64,000 nucleotides of DNA from assembly GCA_001899005.1 (NCBI GenBank), contig MKUW01000007.1, positions 248,001-312,000 on the forward strand, in the 5' to 3' direction. The position numbers and the translations under genes are program-made. This DNA is from Chloroflexi bacterium 44-23 (GTDB taxonomy: Bacteria > Chloroflexota > Anaerolineae > Anaerolineales > Anaerolineaceae). The notes beneath the pieces are model-generated. The model did not search any database. It was not told the DNA's origin and saw only the letters and a list, made by a program, of their open reading frames with translations. Shown here piece after piece: positions 25,089 to 33,339 of this stretch; the first letter of the stretch is position 1; each line of letters starts with the position of its first letter.

Positions 25089-25120
25089 TAACCTATCTGA
25101 GAGATTAATTCTAGGAGCAT

Positions 25121-26779
25121 ATGGATTTAAAACATCTAAAAAAAGAATGGGAAGAGAATATTTTGTTCCCTCTGACAAAAATATTCCCTGAAAGAAAAAA
25201 GAAATTTCTGTCCCCATCAGGTTTAGAAATCCCAAATGTTGCTATCCCTGAAGATTATGAATATAAAGGGTATCTGGAAGATTTAGGCTTTCCGGGTGAC
25301 TATCCATTTACACGTGGTGTTCAACCAACAATGTATCGTGGAAGACATTGGACAATGCGCCAATACGCCGGATTTGCCACCGCAGAAGAATCTAATGAAC
25401 GATATCGCTATTTGTTACAGCAAGGTCAGACCGGTCTTTCGGTTGCTTTTGACCTTCCGACACAAATTGGTTATGATGCGGATGACCCCATGGCGGCCGG
25501 TGAAGTAGGAAAGGTCGGAGTCTCCATCTCTTCAATCTGTGATATGGAAACTTTGCTAAAAGACATCCCGTTGGATAAAGTTTCTACCAGCATGACCATA
25601 AATGCACCAGCAGCGGTTCTATTAGCCATGTATATTGCAGTGGCCAAACGCCAAGGGGTGAATACCCGCCAGCTGCGTGGGACTATACAAAACGACATTT
25701 TGAAGGAATTCATTGCCAGAGGTACTTATATTTTTCCTCCGGAACCATCCATGCGTTTAATTACCGATACATTTAAATATTGTAAAGAATTTGTACCGCG
25801 CTGGAACACAATCAGTATTTCCGGCTATCATATTCGAGAAGCAGGTTCCACAGCTGTTCAAGAAATCGCATTTACCCTGGCGGATGCGATTGCCTATGTT
25901 CAAGCAGCCATAGATGTAGGGCTTGAAGTGGATCAATTTTCTCAACAGCTTTCCTTCTTCTTTGCAGCCCACAACAATTTTTTGGAAGAAATCGCAAAAT
26001 TCAGGGCTGCCCGTCGATTGTGGGCCAGGATCATGAAAGATCGCTTTTCCGCCAAGGACCCCAAATCCTGGATGTTGCGCTTTCATACACAAACCGGTGG
26101 GTCGACACTTACTGCACAGCAACCGGAAAACAATGTCGTTCGGGTTGCAATTCAAGCCCTGGCCGCTGTGTTGGGTGGAACGCAATCTTTACACACCAAT
26201 AGTAAAGACGAGGCACTCTGGCTTCCGACCGAAAAATCGGTTCGGGTTGCTCTGAGGACGCAACAAATTATTGGGTATGAATCGGGCGTGGCCGATACGA
26301 TTGACCCTCTGGGTGGTTCGTTTTACATTGAGCATTTAACTGACGAAATCGAAAAACAAGCAATGGCATATATTGAACGCATCGATGCGATTGGGGGTGC
26401 CTTAACAGCCATAGAACGAGGTTATTTACAGTCTGAAATTCAGGAATCCGCCTATCAGTTCCAAAAATCAATCGAGAACAAAGAAACCATTGTTGTTGGG
26501 GTAAATGCCTTTGAGGATCAGGAAGAAGTGGAACTGGAGCGCCTGAGTGTGGATCCGGAAATCGAAAAGAACCAGGTTGAAAGGCTTATTCAGTTACGGA
26601 TGCAGCGAGATAATGTACGAGTTTCAGCTCTGATGAATGAACTAGAGACGGTGGCAAAAAGTGATGGAAATTTGATGCCGCATTTAATCACATGCGTTGA
26701 GAATGACATTACTTTGGGCGAGATTTGTGGTGTCTTGCGGAATGTTTGGGGTGAATACCATCCCCAAAATTGGATCTGA
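25121..26779 (+). CDS. Methylmalonyl-CoA mutase, large (catalytic) subunit
   Basis: This is the B12-dependent mutase TIM-barrel subunit, interconverting methylmalonyl-CoA and succinyl-CoA. The 552-residue protein carries the family substrate-binding stretch [23 protein letters not shown], then [35 protein letters not shown] and [12 protein letters not shown]. It ends without the C-terminal cobalamin-binding domain (no DxHxxG motif). It must therefore work with a separate small B12-binding subunit, which is not in this window. The epimerase gene follows after 10 bases, which supports a methylmalonyl-CoA role over other acyl-CoA mutases. The likely pathway is propionate metabolism. Confidence 0.94.
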   Translation: MDLKHLKKEWEENILFPLTKIFPERKKKFLSPSGLEIPNVAIPEDYEYKGYLEDLGFPGDYPFTRGVQPTMYRGRHWTMRQYAGFATAEESNERYRYLLQQGQTGLSVAFDLPTQIGYDADDPMAAGEVGKVGVSISSICDMETLLKDIPLDKVSTSMTINAPAAVLLAMYIAVAKRQGVNTRQLRGTIQNDILKEFIARGTYIFPPEPSMRLITDTFKYCKEFVPRWNTISISGYHIREAGSTAVQEIAFTLADAIAYVQAAIDVGLEVDQFSQQLSFFFAAHNNFLEEIAKFRAARRLWARIMKDRFSAKDPKSWMLRFHTQTGGSTLTAQQPENNVVRVAIQALAAVLGGTQSLHTNSKDEALWLPTEKSVRVALRTQQIIGYESGVADTIDPLGGSFYIEHLTDEIEKQAMAYIERIDAIGGALTAIERGYLQSEIQESAYQFQKSIENKETIVVGVNAFEDQEEVELERLSVDPEIEKNQVERLIQLRMQRDNVRVSALMNELETVAKSDGNLMPHLITCVENDITLGEICGVLRNVWGEYHPQNWI

Positions 26780-26789
26780 TAAGGGAGAA

Positions 26790-27197
26790 ATGGCAAAAAT
26801 TATCAAATTGAACCATGTGGCGATTGCAATTGGTGATGTCAATTCGGCGTTAAATTTCTGGCAGGACGCTCTGGGTTTGAGCGTCGACCATATCGAAGAT
26901 GTACCCAGTCAAAAATCGGAAGTTGTATTTATGCCGGTTGGTGAAACTGAGGTTGAGCTCGTTCATCCAACCAGTGAAGATTCAGGTCTGGCACGCTTCG
27001 TGACCGAGAAAGGCGGAGGATTGCATCATCTCTGTTTCGAAGTTGATGATATCGATGAAATGCTGGATACCTTGAAAGAAAAGGGCATCCGGATGATAGA
27101 CGAGCATGCCAAAGAGCTTCCCGGTCGCAAAATGGCCTTTATCCACCCGAAGAGTACGGGTGGTGTTTTGGTTGAGCTATACCAAATTATAAAATAA
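26790..27197 (+). CDS. mce: Methylmalonyl-CoA epimerase
   Basis: This vicinal-oxygen-chelate-fold enzyme converts (S)- to (R)-methylmalonyl-CoA and feeds the mutase. The 135-residue protein contains the family metal motifs: LNHVAIAIGD (His at residue 8), ETEVELVHP, GGGLHHLCFEVDD and GVLVELYQ. The start ATG at 26790 has GGGAGA just upstream and lies 10 bases after the mutase stop, so the two form an operon. Length and motifs fit the family. Confidence 0.94.
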   Translation: MAKIIKLNHVAIAIGDVNSALNFWQDALGLSVDHIEDVPSQKSEVVFMPVGETEVELVHPTSEDSGLARFVTEKGGGLHHLCFEVDDIDEMLDTLKEKGIRMIDEHAKELPGRKMAFIHPKSTGGVLVELYQIIK

Positions 27198-27235
27198 TTC
27201 CTTACAAAACTGAGGCTGGTTTGTTTGAGAGTGAC

Positions 27236-28540
27236 TTAGTCTATCGAAGTCGTCGAAGTTAATATTTGTTCTTCTCGTTCCGCAACCGCGATACCTTCTT
27301 TTTCATTAACACGTGATAATAAGAATCCGCCGGCTGCAAAGAAAATGATTAAAGAAACTATGCTTAAACGGCTGCCGCCCATCAAGCGACTGACCATGCC
27401 GAACACAAAAGGGCCAAGTGTCCCGGCGATTTTTTCACTGACACTAAAAAAGCTGAAAAATTCTGCCGATTTGGATTTTGGCATCATTCGCCCGCATAGT
27501 GAGCGACTGAGTGCCTGGCTGCCGCCCTGCACCATGGCGACCGCAAAACCAAGAATCCAGAATTGTATTTCCTTATAAAGGAAATAACCACCAATGGCGA
27601 TCATAGTATAAATAACCAGAGATAATAATATTGAAGGTTTTGTACCAATTTTCTTGGCTAACCAGCCAAACAAAAATGCAAATGGAATCGCCACAAATTG
27701 CACCATCAACAATGTGCCGATAGTAGTTGTTGAAGAAAAACCTAATTCGGTACCATAGATGCTGGCCATAAAAATAATGGTACCAATGCCGTTGTTATAT
27801 AGCCAGAAGGCGACAATAAACTTGGTTAATTCTTTGTATTTTTTGATTTCACTAAAGGTATTTCCAAGCCTCTTCAGGCTGGCTTTGACGGGGTTAAAAC
27901 CAGCCTCATGTGCATAAACACGTCGTTTGGGTTCATTGACGTTCTTCCAAAATGGAATTGTGAAGACAAACCACCAAACAGATACAGTCAGGAAGGAGAG
28001 ACGTGTCATTAAAATCGTCATGCTTTCTGGAGACAACATAATCATGGCAAGGTTAATTGCCAGTAGAATCCCGCCGCCAGCATAGCCCATTGCATATCCG
28101 CGTGATGACACCTGATCAATTTCATCAGGGTTGGCGACGTGGGGTAACAAAGAATCGTAGAAAACATTGGCACCTGAGAAACCAATAGACGCGATAATGT
28201 AGAAAAAGGAAGCCATCAACCAATCGCCTGATTTCACAAAGAAAAGTAATGCGGTTCCGAAAACACCAATAATTACAAAGATGGTCATAAAACGTTTTTT
28301 TGAGCCAGAGAAATCGGCCATTGCTCCTAGTATGGGACCAAGCACACCAACCAAAATCAGCGCAATCGATGTAGTGAAGGCCCAATTAGAGGTGGCAGTG
28401 CTGCGAGATAAACCTTCTGAGGCAACACTGGAATAATAGACTGGCAATACCGCGGCCATGATGGTTGTGGCAAAAGTTGAATTGGCCCAATCGTACATTG
28501 TCCAGGCTCGGATCGCTTTTTTATGTTGAATATCGTCCAT
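27236..28540 (-). CDS. MFS transporter of the UMF1 (Atg22-like) family
   Basis: This 434-residue major facilitator protein has about 12 transmembrane helices. The N-terminal motif IRAWTMYDWANSTFATTI is diagnostic of the UMF1/Atg22 family. Further motifs are PILGAMADFSGSKKR between helices 2 and 3, and GSQALSRSLCGRMMP in the second half. These proteins are thought to export small molecules such as amino acids, but bacterial substrates are largely unknown. The gene converges on the epimerase gene. Its start has AAGGA upstream, and a structured repeat element begins 21 bases upstream. Confidence 0.88.
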   Translation of the reverse strand: MDDIQHKKAIRAWTMYDWANSTFATTIMAAVLPVYYSSVASEGLSRSTATSNWAFTTSIALILVGVLGPILGAMADFSGSKKRFMTIFVIIGVFGTALLFFVKSGDWLMASFFYIIASIGFSGANVFYDSLLPHVANPDEIDQVSSRGYAMGYAGGGILLAINLAMIMLSPESMTILMTRLSFLTVSVWWFVFTIPFWKNVNEPKRRVYAHEAGFNPVKASLKRLGNTFSEIKKYKELTKFIVAFWLYNNGIGTIIFMASIYGTELGFSSTTTIGTLLMVQFVAIPFAFLFGWLAKKIGTKPSILLSLVIYTMIAIGGYFLYKEIQFWILGFAVAMVQGGSQALSRSLCGRMMPKSKSAEFFSFFSVSEKIAGTLGPFVFGMVSRLMGGSRLSIVSLIIFFAAGGFLLSRVNEKEGIAVAEREEQILTSTTSID

Positions 28541-28560
28541 TCTTAATCCTTTTTGCGTAC

Positions 28561-28646
28561 CTTTTCAATAAATCGGGGTTGAGGAGTGCTTTTGGGTGGG
28601 CGATTGCCCGCCTAAAAACACTCTGCCCCTAATTTTTGAGATGATA
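28561..28646 (+). repeat. Structured repeat element, copy A
   Basis: An ~86-nt element can fold into nested helices on the plus strand. TTTCAA (28563-28568) pairs with TTGAGA (28636-28641), GGGG (28575-28578) with CCCC (28626-28629), and GAGTG (28584-28588) with CACTC (28619-28623). An inner stem GGTGGGC/GCCCGCC closes a GATT loop. A second copy at 32183-32266 keeps the same helices with changed bases, including GGTG/CACC in place of GAGTG/CACTC. It may be a structured RNA or a dispersed palindromic repeat; orientation on the transcript is uncertain. Confidence 0.65.
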
Positions 28647-29001
28647 TTTTTTTCTACTCAAATGATTGAATTGATTATATAAGGGAAAAGAAAAGGGTTC
28701 TGATTTTTACAGGCGACATTTCTCCTTTTTTGATTGATAATTGTTGATTCTCCAGCCAAACCCCTACGGGAGATTTGGATTTTTTCTTCGATGCGAACCG
28801 GTGTGGTGAGGTGAGTTGTTCCTAGAATTTGTTGAATTTGTTTTTAAATCTTCAATACTGGAAACGACCAACATGAATATCATTTTGAGTGGTCCGCAAT
28901 AACGCGGACGGTTTATAGCAGGTTCTGCAAAGTGGACAGCGATCTGCCTGGGATGGTTATAATATTTATTTATTAAATTCGATTCAATAAAACATATGTG
29001 C

Positions 29002-29007
29002 TATAAT
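29002..29007 (+). promoter_or_regulatory. Candidate uvrA -10 element (TATAAT)
   Basis: TATAAT lies 30 bases upstream of the uvrA ATG. A leader of about 23 nt would include the ribosome-binding-like AGATAGGA. The -35 region (TCGATT at 28979-28984, 17-base spacer) is weak. Confidence 0.5.
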
Positions 29008-29037
29008 TCGCGCATTGCTTGAAGATAGGAAAAACAT

Positions 29038-31950
29038 ATGGGTCAAATTAAGGTTATTGGGGCTCGTGAACATAATTTAAAAAATATCAGTGTTGACATT
29101 CCGCGTGACCAACTGGTTGTCATCACTGGCTTATCAGGGTCTGGTAAAAGTTCTCTGGCTTTTGACACAATTTTCGCTGAAGGACAGCGGCGCTATGTTG
29201 AATCATTGTCCTCTTACGCACGTCAATTTCTGGGACAAATGGATAAACCCGATGTTGATGCAATTGAAGGCCTTTCGCCTGCGGTGTCAATTGATCAGAA
29301 AGCAACATCTCGCAATCCGCGTTCAACTGTAGGCACAGTCACTGAGATCTATGATTATTTACGTTTACTTTTCGCCAGGATTGGGGTGCCGCATTGTCCA
29401 ATTTGTGGGCGGGAAGTCAGTAAGCAATCTGCTCAAGAAATTGTGGATGCCATTAATTCGTTTCCGGAAGGCACAAAATTAATTATTCTTGCCCCAGTTG
29501 TGAGGGCTCGCAAGGGTACGTATCAGGCGGTTTTTGATGAAATTCGCAAAGCTGGTTTTACCCGCGTGCGTGTCGATGGTGAAATATTAAGCCTTGAAGA
29601 TGAAATCAAAATCGATCGTTACAAAATCCACACGATCGAAGCGGTGGTTGATCGGTTGATTATTCATAGCCATAATTCAGCTGAAGAATCGGACGCAGCT
29701 TTAACCCGTTTAACAGATTCTGTGGAAACAGCATTGAAATTTGGCGAAGGTTACGTCACCATCCAGAATATCAGCATTGAACCAGCGGAAGATTTCTATT
29801 ACTCTGAGCATCTGGCCTGTCCGGAACATGGCTCAACTTTACCTGAAATCGAACCGCGCACATTTTCATTCAATACCCCGCATGGAGCTTGCCCTGATTG
29901 TCAGGGGCTGGGGACTAAAATGGAAATAGATCCTGATTTATTGATACCCAACAAGCAGATATCTTTGAAAAATGGGGCGATCATTACAACAGAATGGTCA
30001 GGGCCAAAGGAACAGGGTGGATACTATTGGGCGATGTTGAAATCAATGGCAGAAGCGTACAAGATTAATTTAAATGTGCCGGTCAGTAGCTATACCCCCG
30101 AACAGCTTAATTTAATCCTACACGGAACCGGAAATGATTCTTTTACTGTGAGAATGGTGGGCAGGAATAATCGGGCTGTCAGCTACGAGGCGAATTTTGA
30201 AGGGGTGATTACAAATCTTCAGCGCAGATACAAAGAAACAAATTCGGAGTATATGCGCGAACGAATTGGTGCGCTAATGGGTGATCGTCCTTGTCCAACC
30301 TGCAAAGGCCAAAGGCTGAGAAATGAGGCCCTGGCGGTAACCATTGATGGTTTGAACATTATTGAGGTAACCAATTGGCATATCCTTAAAATATTGGAAT
30401 GGTCCCATTATTTGGCAGGAGAAAAGACACCCCTTTCTCGGCGAGATCAACTCATTTCAGCCAGAATTTGGAAGGAAATTCAATCCCGCCTGGGCTTCCT
30501 GGTGGATGTTGGCCTGGATTATTTAACTTTGATGCGCTCGGCGACGACACTTTCCGGCGGTGAGGCTCAACGTATCCGTCTGGCAACCCAAATTGGATCG
30601 CGTCTGATGGGTGTTTTATATGTCCTTGATGAGCCTTCAATTGGGTTACATCCACGCGACAACAGTCGTTTATTGCGAACTTTAGAAAATCTGCGCGATT
30701 TAGGAAACACGGTTTTGGTAGTGGAACACGACGATGAGACAATTCGTACGGCAGATTGGATCATCGACTTGGGTCCAGGTGCGGGCGAACATGGAGGTGA
30801 GATTGTTGCCGAAGGGCATATTGAGGACATTCTGGCGGTTGAGGAATCGCTAACTGGTGCCTATTTATCCGGAAGAAAACTGGTTCCTTTACCATCGACT
30901 CGTCGAAAAGGAAATGGGAAAAAATTAGGAATATTTGGTGCCAGAGCCAATAATCTCAAAAATTTAGATGTCGAAATTCCACTGGGAAAACTGGTCTGTA
31001 TCACTGGAGTTTCCGGTTCCGGGAAATCTACTTTAATGGTGGATGTTCTCTATAATGCACTTTCACGCGATCTTATGGGCTCACGCTCGCAGCCAGGCGA
31101 ATATGATCGCATTGATGGGACCAAATATGTTGATAAAGTTATAAATATTGATCAATCGCCAATTGGACGAACTCCACGCTCGAATCCAGGCACTTACACT
31201 GGTGTTTTCGATGAAATTAGATCTCTATTTGCAGAAGTTCCGGAAAGCAAGATGCGTGGTTATAAGGTTGGCCGTTTTTCATTCAATGTGCACGGTGGTC
31301 GTTGTGAGGCCTGTCAGGGGCAGGGCCAATTGCGGATTGAGATGCAGTTTTTGCCGGATGTGTATGTTCCATGTGATGTTTGCAATGGCCATCGCTTCAA
31401 TCGGGAAACTTTACAGGTGAAATTTAAAGGAAAAAATATTGCAGATGTGCTCGACACAACTGTTGAGGAAGGTTTGGAATTTTTCAGTGCATTTCCTTCG
31501 ATTGTCAATAAGCTTCAAACCTTAAATGATGTTGGGTTGGGATATGTACGAATTGGACAACCGGCACCGACGCTATCGGGCGGCGAAGCGCAGCGCGTAA
31601 AATTGGCGAAGGAATTATCGCGACGCTCGACCGGTAAAACCATTTACGTTCTGGATGAACCTTCAGTTGGCCTGCATGCTGCTGATGTGCATAAATTAAT
31701 TGAAGTTCTTCAGCGTTTAGTAGAAGGTGGAAATACGGTTTTGATTATTGAGCACAATATGGATATCGTTAAGGTTGCTGATTATCTGATTGATCTTGGT
31801 CCCGAGGGTGGTGATCGCGGCGGTGAATTGATCGCTGCTGGCACTCCAGAGCAAGTTTGTGATGTTGAAGATTCTTATACTGGCCAGTATTTAAAGAAAT
31901 ATTTGAAGGAACATCATCCGAATAGCGAGCCGGTTGTCTGTTGTGACTGA
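29038..31950 (+). CDS. uvrA: Excinuclease ABC subunit A
   Basis: UvrA is the damage-recognition ATPase of nucleotide excision repair. The 970-residue protein has two ABC modules: Walker A GLSGSGKSS near residue 32 and GVSGSGKST near residue 660. The signature sequences are TLSGGEAQRIRLATQIGS and TLSGGEAQRVKLAKELSRR. Zinc-finger cysteine pairs are in CPICGREVS, the CPTCKGQ region, and CEACQGQGQ with CDVCNG. The UvrB-interaction region and insertion domain are in the expected places. The C-terminus is a short tail ending VVCCD. Length is normal (about 940-970). Confidence 0.98.
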   Translation: MGQIKVIGAREHNLKNISVDIPRDQLVVITGLSGSGKSSLAFDTIFAEGQRRYVESLSSYARQFLGQMDKPDVDAIEGLSPAVSIDQKATSRNPRSTVGTVTEIYDYLRLLFARIGVPHCPICGREVSKQSAQEIVDAINSFPEGTKLIILAPVVRARKGTYQAVFDEIRKAGFTRVRVDGEILSLEDEIKIDRYKIHTIEAVVDRLIIHSHNSAEESDAALTRLTDSVETALKFGEGYVTIQNISIEPAEDFYYSEHLACPEHGSTLPEIEPRTFSFNTPHGACPDCQGLGTKMEIDPDLLIPNKQISLKNGAIITTEWSGPKEQGGYYWAMLKSMAEAYKINLNVPVSSYTPEQLNLILHGTGNDSFTVRMVGRNNRAVSYEANFEGVITNLQRRYKETNSEYMRERIGALMGDRPCPTCKGQRLRNEALAVTIDGLNIIEVTNWHILKILEWSHYLAGEKTPLSRRDQLISARIWKEIQSRLGFLVDVGLDYLTLMRSATTLSGGEAQRIRLATQIGSRLMGVLYVLDEPSIGLHPRDNSRLLRTLENLRDLGNTVLVVEHDDETIRTADWIIDLGPGAGEHGGEIVAEGHIEDILAVEESLTGAYLSGRKLVPLPSTRRKGNGKKLGIFGARANNLKNLDVEIPLGKLVCITGVSGSGKSTLMVDVLYNALSRDLMGSRSQPGEYDRIDGTKYVDKVINIDQSPIGRTPRSNPGTYTGVFDEIRSLFAEVPESKMRGYKVGRFSFNVHGGRCEACQGQGQLRIEMQFLPDVYVPCDVCNGHRFNRETLQVKFKGKNIADVLDTTVEEGLEFFSAFPSIVNKLQTLNDVGLGYVRIGQPAPTLSGGEAQRVKLAKELSRRSTGKTIYVLDEPSVGLHAADVHKLIEVLQRLVEGGNTVLIIEHNMDIVKVADYLIDLGPEGGDRGGELIAAGTPEQVCDVEDSYTGQYLKKYLKEHHPNSEPVVCCD

Positions 31951-32151
31951 TTTATAAGGAAATACTGGTTTACGGTTTGAATGGGTAAGGTTGAACAGTA
32001 ACCTGGTTAACAAACTTGTTTGTAACTGAAATTGGCAAAGCAAGAGTTTTTTCAATTATCAGAGATAAAAATATCGTATTTGCAATCTGATCGGTGAGGT
32101 AGCAGGTAATTGCAGCCCTTTAACTATCTACTTCCCAGATTAAATTACAGG

Positions 32152-32157
32152 TATAAT
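32152..32157 (+). promoter_or_regulatory. Candidate folD -10 element (TATAAT)
   Basis: TATAAT in the context GGTATAATTT lies 141 bases before the folD start codon. No good -35 is visible, so confidence is limited. Its position would put the structured element into the 5' leader. Confidence 0.4.
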
Positions 32158-32182
32158 TTTTACTAGATAGGAAAAGATGTAT

Positions 32183-32266
32183 CTTTTCAAAAATCAGGGG
32201 CGGTGTTTTTTATGCGAGCGATCGCCCGCTTATAAAAACACCTTTACCCCGTTTAATTGAAATGAT
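32183..32266 (+). repeat. Structured repeat element, copy B (folD leader)
   Basis: The element pairs TTTCAA (32185-32190) with TTGAAA (32257-32262), GGGG (32197-32200) with CCCC (32247-32250), and GGTGTTTTT (32202-32210) with AAAAACACC (32234-32242). The apical stem GCGAGC/GCCCGC has a GATC loop. The flanks CTTTTCAA...AAATC and TTGA-A-ATGATA match copy A at 28561-28646. The left arm of the outer helix overlaps the ATCTTTTC arm of the 32171-32188 hairpin, so the two folds exclude each other. No U tract follows, so it is not a simple terminator. Confidence 0.65.
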
Positions 32267-32298
32267 ACAAAAAAATAATTATAAGGAGTGTTACAGAA

Positions 32299-33177
32299 AT
32301 GAGCGCTGAATTGGTAGATGGAAAAGCAATTGCTGAAGATGTCCGAATGAAAGTAAAAGAAAGCGTGCAAGCCAGGATTAAAGCGGGGAAAGGTACCCCT
32401 GGGCTTGCAACTGTTCTGGTGGGGGAAAACCCAGCCTCACAGGTTTATGTACGCTCCAAGCACAAAGCCTGCCAGGAAGCGGGCATAAAATCATTCGCGT
32501 ATGAATTGCCTGCCAGTGCCTCTCAGGAAGATGTCGAAGCATTGGTCAAGCGCTTGAATGAAGATGATTCAGTTAATGGTATTCTGGTCCAACTTCCATT
32601 GCCGGCGGGTTTGGATGAAGAGCGAGTATTGAACATGGTCAGCATCGAAAAAGATGTGGATGGATTTCATCCGCTCAATATCGGGCGGCTGGCGCAAAAA
32701 GGTCGTGATCCTTTATTCATCCCATGTACTCCTGCCGGTGTCATGTATTTAATTGAGCAAGTTGTCCCCAAAATAGAGGGGAAGAACGCGGTTGTTCTGG
32801 GGCGCTCCAACATTGTTGGCATGCCGGTTGCATTGCTTTTAGTGCGCGCCAATGCCACAGTTACTATTTGTCATTCTCGAACAAAAGATCTACCAGCCGT
32901 AGTACGCCAGGCCGATATCCTGGTCGCAGCGGTTGGCAGAGCCAACATGGTTAAAGGAGATTGGGTCAAACCTGGGGCGGTTGTAATTGATGTGGGCATT
33001 AATCGTATCGATGATGCGGCTGCCAAACGTGGTTATCGCCTGGTAGGTGACGTCGATTTTGATGAAGCGAAAGAAGTGGCGGGTTACATTACTCCGGTTC
33101 CTGGTGGTGTCGGCCCAATGACGATTGCAATGCTTCTAACAAATACACTCAAGGCAGCCGAGTTGGCAGATCGCTAA
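32299..33177 (+). CDS. folD: Bifunctional methylenetetrahydrofolate dehydrogenase/cyclohydrolase
   Basis: FolD interconverts 5,10-methylene-, 5,10-methenyl- and 10-formyl-tetrahydrofolate, supplying one-carbon units. The 292-residue protein shows the catalytic YVRSKHKAC motif (Tyr and Lys of YxxxK), GILVQLPLP, and [13 protein letters not shown]. The NADP-binding loop is [12 protein letters not shown], and the C-terminal signature is [15 protein letters not shown]. An AAGGAG ribosome binding site lies 10 bases upstream of the ATG. The preceding leader contains the structured element copy B. Length and motifs are canonical. Confidence 0.97.
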   Translation: MSAELVDGKAIAEDVRMKVKESVQARIKAGKGTPGLATVLVGENPASQVYVRSKHKACQEAGIKSFAYELPASASQEDVEALVKRLNEDDSVNGILVQLPLPAGLDEERVLNMVSIEKDVDGFHPLNIGRLAQKGRDPLFIPCTPAGVMYLIEQVVPKIEGKNAVVLGRSNIVGMPVALLLVRANATVTICHSRTKDLPAVVRQADILVAAVGRANMVKGDWVKPGAVVIDVGINRIDDAAAKRGYRLVGDVDFDEAKEVAGYITPVPGGVGPMTIAMLLTNTLKAAELADR

Positions 33178-33251
33178 TGGAAAGCACTCAAAGTGAATTA
33201 GCATTTATTTTTATTTATTGTAGGGCATGTATTTTGTCAGGAAACTTTAAG

Positions 33252-33262
33252 TTGTCTGACAA
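33252..33262. promoter_or_regulatory. Candidate GntR-type operator (TTGTC-T-GACAA)
   Basis: A perfect 5-bp inverted repeat around one central base directly abuts the -35 hexamer of the purine-cluster promoter. The half-sites GT...AC fit the general GntR-superfamily operator pattern. A GntR/UTRA regulator is encoded in the same cluster (36556-37332). Autoregulation of the cluster is inferred. Confidence 0.4.
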
Positions 33263-33291
33263 TTGACTTTTTTTTCGAATTTTGCTAAACT
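33263..33291 (+). promoter_or_regulatory. Promoter of the purine catabolic cluster
   Basis: TTGACT (33263-33268), a 17-base spacer and TAAACT (33286-33291) make a good sigma-70 promoter just upstream of the 8-oxoguanine deaminase gene. The predicted transcription start is near 33299. Confidence 0.65.
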
Positions 33292-33339
33292 TGAAATCAA
33301 AAGATGCATAACAGACAATTCGAGAGATTAGTTTACAGA

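Larger units (their letters stand above)
28541..29037. other. Intergenic region upstream of uvrA, 497 bases
   Basis: It contains the structured repeat element (28561-28646), a short perfect hairpin GTCCGC/GCGGAC with an AATAAC loop near 28894-28911, and a TATAAT near 28959. A uvrA -10 candidate lies at 29002-29007. The stretch between about 28650 and 28890 is AT-rich, without a credible open frame or tRNA. I see no LexA-type SOS box that I would call with confidence. Confidence 0.6.
31951..32298. other. Intergenic region upstream of folD, 348 bases
   Basis: It holds a small palindromic hairpin (ACAAAC/GTTTGT near 32010-32023), a TATAAT at 32152-32157, and an 8-bp inverted repeat GAAAAGAT/ATCTTTTC at 32171-32188. 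It also holds the structured element copy B at 32183-32266 and the folD ribosome binding site AAGGAG at 32283-32288. If the TATAAT is used, the folD mRNA has a leader of about 130 nt that includes the whole element. Confidence 0.6.

Noticed and set aside
28894..28911. GTCCGC/GCGGAC hairpin as a terminator or tRNA remnant
   Set aside because: Six-base stem with no U tract, and no T-arm or acceptor arm around it.
32211..32230. GCGATCGC as a HIP1-type repeat
   Set aside because: HIP1 is a cyanobacterial high-copy octamer; I noticed it here only in the apical stem of element copy B, where pairing explains it.
32183..32298. ZTP (pfl) riboswitch upstream of folD
   Set aside because: folD is a typical ZTP riboswitch target, but the conserved pfl loop and pseudoknot sequences are not present. 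The leader element is a set of nested hairpins that also occurs far from folD.
33252..33262. Classical HutC-type operator
   Set aside because: The UTRA regulator belongs to the HutC subfamily, but the palindrome has a 3-base centre and not the usual HutC spacing. I therefore call it only a generic GntR-like candidate.
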